Shown here in pieces: positions 24,529 to 36,000 of a DNA stretch of 64,000 nucleotides (its first letter is position 1; each line of letters begins with the position of its first letter). The translations under genes and the position numbers were made by a program. Under the pieces are notes generated by a model. It ran no database searches, was not told the origin of the DNA, and worked only from the letters and a program-made list of their open reading frames with translations. The stretch comes from Symsagittifera roscoffensis. Taxonomy: Eukaryota > Xenacoelomorpha > Acoela > Convolutidae. Location: contig NC_087069.1 of NCBI RefSeq assembly GCF_963678635.1, forward strand, positions 47,076,276 through 47,140,275. The letters are read 5' to 3'.

Positions 24529-27274
24529 TTAAGAGTTTAATTTTGATATTTCGAGCGCCTCGGCAACGCATGCAGCATTTCCCCGTTGGACGGCGATGCC
24601 AATACGCTGTTTTAGGAAGGCGAACGATCTCTTTTCTCCCGTCGCCAGGGCAATTCTCTTAGCGATTGCTGCTAGAGTTTTGTACGAGTCTTCCCCGATA
24701 CCTCCGAGGTTCTCCACTGCAACTGGTTCAAATAAACACGATCTCGGCAGGTTTCAGTAGTGGTTCCGCTTACGCACCTCTGCTTGGTTGGCAACCGATG
24801 GACCGTCTTGGAGCCCGGTGGCGACGTTAGATGCCGCTAACCGGCTCACGCAGGTAAAGTCCCAGGCCAAAACAGCTCCGTTCATCCACGGTACTAGCGT
24901 TGCTCCATCGGGCCTCTTACCGTCGTCTCGCAGCATCCCAACTGGTTCCAGTTTTGATGGTACACCAGCTGACGTGAAGGCATCTCTAATTATGTTATTA
25001 CCAAATTGAAGTCTGACAAACCTGCTCTTAATTTTAGGGCAAACCAGAGGGTGATTGCCGAATTTATCGCAGCTGGTGCCACATGCTCAAGTGCATGTTG
25101 TGAGAACTGGGGCACCTAAGCGAAGTCCGACGGCAATGCGGAAAGCCTCATCAGTAAGCAGAAGACACAGGCTGTCTGACGGAAGGGCTGCAAGCCAGTC
25201 ACCTGCTCCAGGGGCTGAGCAACCTTTTAGTCTTGCGACATCCGTGTCAGAGTTGTCATTGGCGGATAATATAATTTTCTTCTGTTGCAAAACTGGGTTG
25301 TACCACGACTTTTGCTGGTGTGGTGTTGTGTTAAAAAACGCGTCGGAAAGACCGCTCTTGGCCTTCCAAAGGTCTAAAGCTTTGTTTAGAAAGACAGAGG
25401 GAGAGTCTGTTGAAGTCAGCCGTGCAACAGCGTGTTTCGTGGCAAAGACAGACGCTAAATAGGCGGAGCTGGGCAAACCACACGGTGATTGGATGCCTAG
25501 GCCACCCATTTTTCAGGTTAAAGATGCTTGATTCCATTCACGATCCTTAATGAGGACATTGCTGATTTTCTGTACCGCCTGTCTGATGTCAGAGGTTATT
25601 TGTTGCACTATGTCGGGGAATGAGAATGTTGGAGCAGTTCTTAACAAGTACATCAACTTAGGCATAGCGAAACAATGGCGAAGCCAATAAAAGGCAACAT
25701 GTGATGGTAGATAGTCAAGGTTGTCACAGAGGGTGTTCATTTTGGCTCTTTTATTCTCCAGGGCTATCTCTAGCGCTTTGTGGCCTAATGGGCTGCCTAA
25801 TAAGTCGGCGTCATCTCTGCCTACAATGATAATGCCCGGGCACGCCGCCTGGAAAGCTTGTATGATTTCTATTTTCTGTGCTTCACTCTTCGAGAAAACT
25901 ATGAGCTCACACTTAGTGTCGTTAAGCTTCAGTCCGAGGATTTCAGATGCTTTTTTGAAGGCGATGAAGTCTTTGAGAACTATCTTTCAGTTGTCTCCTG
26001 CACTTATGTCATCCATGTAACCTGCTTTAAAGCGAGAAATGATGGCACGTAGACATTTGTGAACACTGAGGCAGAACCCAAAAGAGGCTATCGGATCGCC
26101 TTGTTGGAAACCTTCTCTGGATAAGAGGACATGACATGGGGACCATAAATAAGAAACTGGGCCTTTCGTAGCACATGTTGTAGAAAGGAAGTAGCTCAGG
26201 GCAGTGTTCTTGAATCACGAGTGCTATCTTGTCACGGCGTATAGTACTGAACGCATTGCTAAAATCTAACTTTAGAAAGACGTCACTGTCGTTGGCGTTT
26301 TCAAAGAAGATTCTTGCAGCATGGACGGCAGTTTCAGCATCGTTTTTAGCACCAGCCCCCATCTGAAAAGGTGCGCAGAAGTCCTGACCTGCGCACTTGC
26401 CTACTACTCTGCGAAGGGTTTCGCCTACAGCGATGGGTCTAAGATCACCTGCTTTCTTCGACAGTGTGGTAAGGTTAGCAGAGGCAAAAACAGGACGAAC
26501 GAACTCAGGGGTTTTGCCAGCAAGCATCAGATTGACAAAGTCTCCTAACGTGTTCAAAAGAACGTTTCCGGCATCGGTGGCAGCGGAGGATAGCGAATCT
26601 TTGAGATGTTGTGGTCGTAGACCACTTGATCCTCCCGCTGAGCCAGTGGCGAAGCTCTGCACGGCAGTGAGCACGAGAGAGCCGGAGACTTCCAACGGTT
26701 GCTCCTGTGTGACCGGGAAGGCTTGTCTATCTGGGTGTTCGGGAGGATGTTTCAGTTCCAGTAGTTTCATGTTCTCGTCGCTTGGCAGAACTACTCCCTT
26801 GTCAGAAGACGCAATTCTAACCGCAGCCTTGATGTTGCCTTCATTAATTTTCTTACAGATAAGTTTTGAGAGTCTTTCCTTGTCTGGCTTGACATTGTTA
26901 CGTGGTCTGGGTTTCGACTCCACAGGGCGCTCAGCCGCTTCGTTGAGAAACACGTCAATTTGTTGCTTTACAAAGGTTGCCAGGCTGGTTTTCTTTGCTG
27001 ATCCGGCACGAACAGGGGCTTTCAGACATCGGTGGGCAATGGTAAACACATTGAGCCATGCTGTTTTGCTATCAGTGTCATTAATGACAGCCCGCAGAGC
27101 AGTGTTAACAGCATGTGAGAAGTCTATCCTTGCAGCCTTCGGAACATACTTGAGTGTCTGTACTTTTTTGTACTTGTTTAAAAACTCGGTATTAAATATT
27201 ACAGTGCTAAGCAGAGATTTTGATTTTGACTCAATAGCTATGGAATGTAGTTTATAGATTTTCCTATTGTGCAA
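24529..27274 (-). mobile_element. Non-LTR-type reverse transcriptase with C-terminal zinc knuckle and nuclease-like domain, damaged
   Basis: On the - strand the protein reads from an N-terminal helical part through PRPRNNVKPDKERL and a SAGGSSGLRPQHLKD block. RT motifs follow: DLRPIAVGETLRR, KLDFSNAFSTIRR, QQGDPIASFG and an intact YMDD near 26000-26020. Next come MGGLGIQSP and a CGTSC-x4-GNHPLVC knuckle (frame after about 25080). The end is RPDGATLVPW-x6-LAWDFTCVSRLA, which resembles a PD-(D/E)XK nuclease core. The motif order suggests a restriction-like-endonuclease type element, clade uncertain. The copy is nearly full length but dead, with a frame change near 26110 and several in-frame stops. 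No ATG begins the first frame, so its true start is unknown. Confidence 0.75.
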
Positions 27275-27284
27275 TTTTAGGGCT

Positions 27285-28739
27285 ATGATGAATTTGAAGT
27301 TGCCAGATAATGTTCTTGAAATTATCGGTCAATACCTGGCGAAGGACTTCTTTGATGATGAGTATGATAGATTTCAAAATCGCGATATTGTTTCATTGAT
27401 GCTGACGTGTAAGAAATTATATGCGATCTTGAAACGACTAACATTGAAGTTTGCCATGAAAGATTTTGAGTCCTTGTCGTGGGAAAAAATAGCACTCTTT
27501 GCAAACAACCCTCAGTGGAAAATAATCAGACTTGAGATGTATTATTGGACCGATGTTTTTAGTTATATTTTTGAAAAACTGGAAGAATTGGATGCTAATT
27601 TATGGGGCCACTTGAAATCAGTTGTTCTGAGAGTTGAAATGCATGATGAATCTGTGGACGATGTGTATCAGTATATTATCGAACTGATTCAGATATTATC
27701 ATTGCTAAATAGTGATGTGAAATTTTATATTATTCACCAAGATATTGATTTTGAATACCCAGAAGATTATTACGACCAACTTTCATTGCTGAATGTTAGA
27801 AGTGTCCGTTTTTCCCACAATCAATGTGTTGATATGCCGCGTAAATGGCCCGAATATTTTACGAAAGCAGGTAGATTAAACCAACTCATCAATTTTAGCT
27901 CGTATTTTAACGTTCCGTTCGCTAGCCACTTGAGTAATTTATGCGAATTAAGGGTTCAGAGTTTGGTTATTCTGTGTACAAAAACAACTTGTAGCCTTCC
28001 AAATCTCCAAAGTTTGAAGATTTCGAACCAAGCGAAATTAAGCGAAAAGTTCGGAGATTTTATTTCTAGAGTGTTCCCAAATTTTAAATTTCTTTCTGTT
28101 TTTGTTGAGTTGCTTCGTGAGCCTGTGGATATCGGCCTCGATAATTTGCCAATTTCCTGTTCAAAATTAGCGATTAACAATGATATGCTAACTGGGAATT
28201 CAAAGCTAGACAACGTTTCTCATCTTTCGCTCAGATTTCGCCCACATAGCAACTTCGAGTTTACATATCTTGAACGAAATACATTCGCGAATTTAGAAGT
28301 CGTGGATTTATCTCGTTTTTATATGTTTTCCGGAAGTCTACGATTAAACCAAATGCTTGATTTGATAAAACATATTATCGAATGTCAGCCGAAATTGAAG
28401 ATTTTGATGTTATTTTCTACATTAGACGGGGCCATAGCAGCTTCAGGTCGTAGAGAGCGTTTGATTTCGTGGCTTGATGAAAAAGAGCCGCTATTCGAAT
28501 CGAGTGAAATTGAATTAATCAAAGTGGGAAATAAAAATATTTACATGAAAGATTCGTTGGGGTTCAGAACTGTTGGATTAGCGAAGGAATGGGAAAAGAT
28601 GGAAACAGATTCTTGGCACATGGAAAGTCGGATCAGTTTTATCAAAGACGACGAATTTACTACTAACTTCGTCACGAAGTTTGCCAAAATGAACCTTTCT
28701 GATGGTGGGAAAACGAAGAAAGCGTTGGAGGCTAATTAG
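27285..28739 (+). CDS. Intact single-exon F-box/LRR-like protein, 484 aa
   Basis: One uninterrupted frame from ATG 27285 to TAG 28737-28739. Residues of about 5-55 (LPDNVLEIIGQYL ... DIVSLMLTCKKLYAIL) look like an F-box, the Skp1-binding motif of SCF ubiquitin ligases. The remainder, about 150-430, has irregular leucine-rich segments such as LCELRVQSLVIL and LPNLQSLKIS, which would bind substrate. The C-terminus is Lys/Glu-rich. I chose ATG 27285 because the upstream in-frame codon is TTG. TTTTAG|GGCT just before it could be a splice acceptor, so a 5' noncoding exon is possible. It lies inside the coiled-coil gene's large intron on the opposite strand, directly next to the start of a reverse-transcriptase relic. 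In a field of broken elements its intact frame argues for selection or youth. The F-box is inferred from pattern only. Confidence 0.65.
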   Translation: MMNLKLPDNVLEIIGQYLAKDFFDDEYDRFQNRDIVSLMLTCKKLYAILKRLTLKFAMKDFESLSWEKIALFANNPQWKIIRLEMYYWTDVFSYIFEKLEELDANLWGHLKSVVLRVEMHDESVDDVYQYIIELIQILSLLNSDVKFYIIHQDIDFEYPEDYYDQLSLLNVRSVRFSHNQCVDMPRKWPEYFTKAGRLNQLINFSSYFNVPFASHLSNLCELRVQSLVILCTKTTCSLPNLQSLKISNQAKLSEKFGDFISRVFPNFKFLSVFVELLREPVDIGLDNLPISCSKLAINNDMLTGNSKLDNVSHLSLRFRPHSNFEFTYLERNTFANLEVVDLSRFYMFSGSLRLNQMLDLIKHIIECQPKLKILMLFSTLDGAIAASGRRERLISWLDEKEPLFESSEIELIKVGNKNIYMKDSLGFRTVGLAKEWEKMETDSWHMESRISFIKDDEFTTNFVTKFAKMNLSDGGKTKKALEAN

Positions 28740-29480
28740 AAGCAGCTGCGACCTTTGCTGCTGTGAAACTCAACCCTTATTTGAATTTGTTTTAAACGCT
28801 CGTTTATTTCATTAGCTGATTGTGAGAACTTCAGAAAAATAATATGTCTATTAATTTAAAAAATTTATTTGAACAAATGCGAAGTCTGTTAATTCAATCT
28901 ATAAAAATTATTTGAAAAAATATAAAAATGATTTGAAAAAATGTGAAGTTTGTTAATCTATAGAAAATAATTGAAAAAAATGTGAAATACATTAATCTAT
29001 TAACTTGATAATCTACCAAATTCCAGTCATTTAATTGTTTTAAATTTTGAATTTGAGTCTGTTTTGTTTTATTCACTTTTATTTTCAAAATGATTGATTT
29101 CAATTGCTTGTTTTTCTGTAATTGTTTTTAAAGCCTATGTAAGATAATGAATAATTTGAATAAATTGAATGAATGATTTGAATAAATTGAATGACTTGAA
29201 AAAATGAATGATTTGAATAATTTGAACAAATGAATGATTTGAATAAATGAATTGATATGAATATTTTGAAGAGAATGATCAGAAAATGATGATCGAACGA
29301 TTAAATTATGAATAGAATGATTCCATAAATTGTTTCCAATTCTCATTCAAGCGCAGAGTTCATTAGAAGTCCTAGTGATAGTTCATAATGAGTATCTTCG
29401 ATGAAGGAGAGATAGCTCGTTATAACTTATAATAATCAGACTAATAAATTGTTTGCAATATAGATTCCACTCACTGTAAA
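28740..29480. repeat. AT-rich low-complexity tract with GAATGATTTGAATAAATT repeats
   Basis: Between about 28860 and 29270 the sequence is built of imperfect repeats of ATTTGAAAAAAT and then AATGATTTGAATAAATTGAATG. No coding content; open frames here are repeat artefacts. Confidence 0.7.
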
Positions 29481-29663
29481 ATTCACTACTTTTACAACCA
29501 AATGAAATCTCATTGCGAGAACGCCGTGGAACTTTACAGCCCGTTTTCAGGCGCCTCAATTTGTCTTGAGTTTCAAATAATTGACAAGTGCAAATATTTG
29601 AAGATTAAAATCTTTTCTGCCGTTTCAAATTGTAAGGCTTGGTTGCACATAAGTTCGAAGATA

Positions 29664-30064
29664 AACAAGACTGCTCGTATCAGGGGCGACGCCCTGAAAG
29701 TTCCGACTGCCTTTTAAGGCCTATGGAGCAGTAATAACATGGAAAATTTAAATATAATAAAGTAAAATTCAAATTCTTATTAACGCCATTCAAAATTAAA
29801 CGCCAAAGGGATAGATTTTGCTCCTATTAACAAATCAATTATGGCATATAATCTTCCTTGAACCAATTTGGAACGATTTATAAGACGGTTTAAATCTCGC
29901 TTACGCGTTAATAGCGCGAAATATATCGCGCGTTAATTGTCGCGAAATAGCAATATTTAAACCCGCATAACTTTACGAAAAATGATCACAGGTGAAATCT
30001 TTTTTCAAATTTAAGCTCAGGACAATAATAGCTTTCGAATGATGAAAAAAAAGTTCCGTCAAAC
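29664..30064 (+). repeat. Dispersed repeat A, copy 2
   Basis: It starts AACAAGACTGCTCGTATCAGG and continues in the order seen in copy 1 on the other strand (TTAAGGCCTATGGAGCAG, ACAAATCAATTATGGC, CCAATTTGGAACGATTTATAAG, AATGATCACAGGTG). It stops near TTCCGTCAAAC, lacking the last part present in copies 1 and 3. With copy 1 it forms a 9.7-kb inverted pair. Confidence 0.65.
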
Positions 30065-33000
30065 GAAGGTCGGAACAAAAACTAAGAAAAATGCTAAGAT
30101 AAGTTCGGAGATAAAGGCTTTTAGCCAAACAGTTGTGGTTTGTATTCGCATTAAGTGTTTTCTATCTGCTGTTTTTAATGGGAAATGCAAAAAGCGTGTC
30201 ATTAAAAATTCCAAAACTGTTTTTCATTAGAAGTTTTTTGTGATGTTCAGAGGCGAGTTTTGCCATAAGAATTCAATTTTTTTTTGCAGGCTAGAAAAAG
30301 TTTTAAAGCAAATTTGAACAAAAAAATCGAAATTTGAAGTTTTTTTGACAACAAATATAGATATCAGAGCGTCCTTTTTTGAAATCGTTTTTTTGTCACA
30401 TACGATTTTAACGAACATTCCACACTATTTTTTTTCTTGGTTTTCATATCTTTTGAGAGCAATGGTTTTTGAATTTAATAGAAACACGGATTATATCATC
30501 GAACAGACCTGTTAAGGCCTGTTGATAACTCGTCTGTAATTCGCAGAAAAAAAACAATTGCCAAATTAGCTTATTGGCTTACTCGAACAAGTTGAATAAC
30601 AGCTTTTTTATTTGATAATAAGGTAACTGCTAGGCATTTATTTCATTTTGAGGAAACTTGGTGCATTGGGTTTATCAAGCAAACTTGATTAATTGCGAAC
30701 CTCTTAAGATCATAATTCTAAGTGACATATTGAATGAAATGCAAACATATATTTGGTCGTGAGGATTTTTGCGTGAAAAGTGGTTCATTTTTTCTCGCTC
30801 ATTTTTTAGGATTTTTTTTTGGTTTCTCAAGTTCAATTGAAAAGAAACAACGCTCTCCAATCACAAAGTTAAAATGGCGCAAAAAGAGAATGGTTTCTCT
30901 GATAGCTAGAAAAATTGAATGCATGCAGTAAAACCTGGCTTTTTCATACACGCAAAACTACTTTAAATCGCAATTTGATAAATTGATAGTAGATAACTGT
31001 AATCATTTGCTCCGTCGACGTAAAAAAAAGGTTCTTGAAAATGGGACATTAATAGCGTAAAATATTGAATTTGTGTAAATCCTTCAAAAGGTTCTTTATG
31101 TTTCAAGAACGTTCACCTGATGCTTTTTTCATCGAAATTTGAAGGATGAGTATAAACTTTTCCCATAAAATTTGTTCATTTTTTTCAGTTTTTTTCAAGT
31201 TTCTTGATTTTTTAAAATTTTGTGTCGGCTATGTTTTTGTTTTGTTTGAAAAAAATGTATGATTTATTTAGGTGTAATTTTTTGTTATTTTTTTAAACAA
31301 TGATCCAATTAATTGACTTCCTTCTCATTTTTTATTCACTACCTTGCACCTGTGATTCTTGTCAATCAAATTTTTCTTTCATCAATTTAACTGTCTGTCG
31401 GAACCTTATTTCCTAGGGCTTACTTCCTAATTAAGATGATTCCTATGGTACTAGTTTTTTTGCATAGTTATGTGGATTAAAAAATTGCCTGTTTGGGATC
31501 ATGTACGTATAGAAATTAAATTGACTTAGCTTTAGGGGGAAACCTGATTAATTTCCTTTTGTCTGCTTACTTTCGGTTTCTTTTCCAGAACATGGATTTT
31601 TCTTCTGTATCAAGCAATTTTCCAAAAAATGAAATTTCTGTTTTTCTGATTTCGTAAAAATTCCTTTCTATTTTAAAATGATTTGGCTTATTTTATATTG
31701 GTTTGGTCGCATTAAAAGGTTGCCTGAAGGGGAAAACTGTGTTCTTATGCTTTTGTGTTTCAGGAGCAAGACGGTTCGGGCATAAATGTCTCTTAATCTA
31801 TGTTCTGTTACAAGAATTATTTTCGGATCAGTAGGCGTTGTCGGCTTAGTTGCAGATCGATAAATCCGTCTCGGTGATTTTTCAATGCAGGTAATTGTAT
31901 GTCTCGATAGGTTATTCTCAAGTTAGGACATAATTTGAGACAAATGATGAATTTTTTTGCCGATGCAAATTTTTGACATTTTTTGAGCAGCTTTTCGACT
32001 TATTTTCATCCGTCTTATTTTTTATCAGCTAGCTTTCAATAGTATACTTTTAATTATTGTAAGTATGTGAAGCTCAACTTCACTTCTGTCAGTTTTTTAA
32101 CCGATTTTTTTACATCGATAAAAGATCAACAGGAACGTGGAGAAGTTAAATTAATTTCTTCAATTTTGCTATTTGAAACGTTTTATTTTAATTCATAACA
32201 GTAAAAATTTATTTCCTATAGCAATTGGGATATTTTAGCGAAAATCAAAAGAGCCAATAGTAAGCAGCAAAAAAAATAAAAGAGCCAGTTTTAAGAACAA
32301 GACAATTTGCCTATAAAATTAGTTATCAGTTTTTTACACTTGCAAGTACAAGTGTCTTGTAATTGGGTTCTAAATTTTTCATCCCCTAAACAACTTTTCT
32401 TACACAAATGTAATTGAAATTGATGTTTCTTTTTTTTAAGAACCATTGCAACTTTCAGGCACATTTAAGGCAGTTGCTTTTGGAACCTATTGTCAGGGGT
32501 TTGAGTACAGGCCGGACTCGTTTTTTTTCAGTTTCTGAAATTGATATTTTTTTCAGGGAATTATTGATCTTCGGACTATAGTTTGTCGGCTTCTATTTGT
32601 CGAATTCTTTGCCTCACCACAATTGTTTTTTGACGAGTTTTTTTTGTAGTCTCAAGTGTCGTTGATTAACTCCTGTAGTTTTTAAGTTACTGCATCTCAC
32701 TGGTATATTTTCTGTTTTTTTTTCGCTTGAAATTTTGTTCGGCCTAAATGTTTTCAGCTTTTGTTTTGTCGATTTAGTGAACTTATTTTGCATCGGTTTA
32801 AAGATGAAAATTGATTTTTCTTAATTTAATTAACTCAGGTCGGTTGGTAGTATGAAAGATAAAAGTTCAAAATCTTTTGTGGTCAACAATTTCTTTTGGT
32901 ATTTTTTTTTGAATTAATTGGGGTCTAAGCTCGTGTTCTCGCCTTAGTGAACGCTTGGAAACTCTTAAACATTTGTTTAATGCTAGTGGCTATGTCTTTC

Positions 33001-33082
33001 GGATTTTCTGAGATTTATGTATCGTATATTTCCAAAAAAAAAATTCGATTTTTTTGTTATGGTTGCGATATCCGTTGCCGTT
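30065..33082. other. AT-rich intron with dispersed repeat debris, no gene
   Basis: Long T-rich intron sequence. Fragments of the SINE-like/dispersed family recur: TTTTCGGATCAGTAGGCGTTG and GTCGGCTTAGTTGC near 31815-31855, a tRNA-like B-box relic near 32497, GGACTATAGTTTGTCGGC near 32573, and GTGAAGCTCAACTTCACTTCTG near 32067. No supported coding region. Confidence 0.45.
32455..32620 (+). repeat. SINE-like relic
   Basis: A B-box-like GGTTTGAGTACAGGCCGGA near 32498 is followed by T-rich sequence and by GGACTATAGTTTGTCGGC. The same succession follows the better B box at 44715. Degenerate. Confidence 0.35.
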
Positions 33083-36000
33083 TTTGTTTTCGGGTCAGTT
33101 GGCTACTGAACACGTCGTTGGCTTAGTGGATGCTCGAAAAACGCTAGGCTAGTTGAATTCTTGTGGTTGTCTTTCTCAACTGTCTTTCTATGATTTTTTC
33201 GTCTTTCCGAAAAAATTGTTGATTTTTCATGACAACAATTTCCGTTAGCATGTTTTGTTTTCGGATCAATTGGCTTCTGAACACGTCGTTGGCTTAATTG
33301 ATGCTCGAACATCACTGAGCTTGTTTAATTCTAGTGGTTGTTTTTCTCATCTGTCTTTCTATGATTGAATTTTTCGTTTTTCCGAAAAAATTGTTGATTT
33401 TTCCTGACAACAGTTTCCTTTGGCATCATTTGTTTTCTGATCAATTGGCTTCTAAACACGTTGTTGGCTTAGTGGATGCTCGAACAACACTAAGCTTTTT
33501 AATTCAATTGGTTGTGTTTTTCATCTGTCTTTCTGTGATTGAATTATTTGTGTGTCCGAAAAAATTGTTGACTTTTCATGACAACAATTTCATTGAGGAT
33601 TTTTTGTTTTCGGATCAATTGGCTTCTAAAGACATCGATGGCTTCATGGATGCTCTAAAAACACTAAGGGTGTTTAATTGTAGTAGTTGTATTTTTCATC
33701 TGTCTGTCTATGGTTGAATTTTTTGTATTTCCGAAAAAGTTGTTGACTTTTCATGACAACAATTTCCTTTGACATGATTTGTTTTCGGATCAATTGGCTT
33801 CTAAACACGTTGCTGGCTTAATTCATGCTTGAACACCATTAAGCTTGTTTAATTCTAGTGGCTGTGTTTCTCATCTGTCTTTCTATGATTGAATTTTTCG
33901 TCTTTCCGAAAAAGTTGTTGATTTTTAATCACAACAATTTCCTTTGGCATTTTTTCTTTTCCGATCATTTGGCTTCTAAACACGTCGTTGGCTTAGCGGA
34001 TGCTCAAACAACACTAAGCTTGTTTAACTCTAGTGGTTGTGTTTCTCGTCTGTCTTTCTATGATTGAATTTTTCGTATTTCCGAAAAAAATTGCTGATTT
34101 TTCATGGCAACAGTTTCCTTTGGCATGATTTGTTGTTGGATCAATTGGCTTCTAAACAACTTGCTGGCTTAATAGATGCTCGAACATCACTAAGCTTGTT
34201 TAACTATAGTGATTGTTTTTCGCATCTGTCTTTCTATGATTGAATTTTTCGTCTTTCCGAAAAAATTGTTGATTTTTAATGACAAAATTTTTCTTTGGCA
34301 TTTTTTCTTTTCGGATCAATTGGCTTCTAAACACGTCGTTGTCTTAGCGGATACTCGAACAACACTAAGCTTGTTTGACTCTAGTGGTTGTGTTTCTCGT
34401 CTTTCTATGATTGAGTTTTTTGTATTTCCGAAAAAATTGTTGATTTTTCATGACAACAATTTCCTTTGGCCTTTTTGTTTTCGAAATAATTGGCTTCTGA
34501 ACACGTCGTTGGCTTAATGGATGCTCTAACAACAGCAAGTTTGTTTTTTTTTCTAGTAGTTTTGTTTCTCATCTGTCTTTCTATGATTGATTTTTTTGTA
34601 TGTCCGAAAAAATTGGCTTCTGAACACGTCGTTGGCTTAATGGATGCTCTAACAACACCAAGTTTGTTTAATTCTAGTAGTTTCTCATCTCTTTCTATGA
34701 TTGAATTTTTTTATTTCCGGAAAAATTGTTGATTTTTCATGACAACAATTTCCTTTGGCCTTTTTGTTTTCGGAATAATTGGCTTCTAAACACGTCGTTG
34801 GCTTAATGGATGCTCTTACAACAACAAGCTTGTTTTTTTCTAGTAGTTTTGTTTCTCATCTGTCTTTCTATGATTGATTTTTTTGTATTTCCGAAAAAAT
34901 TGGCTTCTGAACACGCCGTTGGCTTAATGGATGCTCTAACAACACCAAGTTTGTTTTATTCTAGTAGTTTTGTTTCTCATCTCTTTCTATGATTGAATTT
35001 TTTTTTATTTCCGAAAAAGTTGTTGATTTTTCATGACAACAATTTCCTTTGGCATTTTTTGTTTTCGGATAAATTGGCTTCTAAAAACATTGTTGGCTTG
35101 ATAGATGCACGAGCAACACTAAGCTTGTTTAATTCTGGCGGATGTCTTTCTTATCATCTGTCTTTCTTTGGTTGAATTTTTTGTATTTCCGAAAAAATTG
35201 TTGATTTTTAATGACAACAATTTCCTTTGGCATTTTTTCTTTTCAGATCATTTGGCTTCTAAACACGTCGTTGGCTTAGCGGATGCTCAAACAACACTAA
35301 GCTTGTTTAACTCTAGTGGTTGTGTTTCTCGTCTGTCTTTCTATGATTGAATTTTTCGTATTTCCGAAAAAAATTGCTGATTTTTCATGGCAACAGTTTC
35401 CTTTGGCATGATTTGTTGTTGGATCAATTGGCTTCTAAACAACTTGCTGGCTTAATAGATGCTCGAACATCACTAAGCTTGTTTAACTATAGTGATTGTT
35501 TTTCGCATCTGTCTTTCTATGATTGAATTTTTCGTCTTTCCGAAAAAAATCTGATTTTTCATGGCAACAGTTTCCTTTGGCATGATTTGTTGTTGGATCA
35601 ATTGGCTTCTAAACAACTTGCTGGCTTAATAGATGCTCGAACATCACTAAGCTTGTTTAACTATAGTGATTGTTTTTCGCATCTGTCTTTCTATGATTGA
35701 ATTTTTCGTCTTTCCGAAAAAATTGTTGATTTTAAATGACAAAATTTTTCTTTGGCATTTTTTCTTTTCGGATCAATTGGCTTCTAAACACGTCGTTGTC
35801 TTAGCGGATACTCGAACAACACTAAGCTTGTTTGACTCTAGTGGTTGTGTTTCTCGTCTTTCTATGATTGAGTTTCTTGTATTTCCGAAAAAATTGTTGA
35901 TTTTTCATGACAACAATTTCCTTTGGCCTTTTTGTTTTCGAAATAATTGGCTTCTGAACACGTCGTTGGCTTAATGGATGCTCTTACAACAACAAGATTG

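Noticed and set aside
26397-27257. Long + strand frame opposite the reverse transcriptase
   Set aside because: It is antisense to clear RT motifs and has no recognisable content.
27267-27284. Upstream TTG start for the F-box/LRR-like gene
   Set aside because: The first ATG is at 27285, and the stretch before it looks like a splice acceptor.
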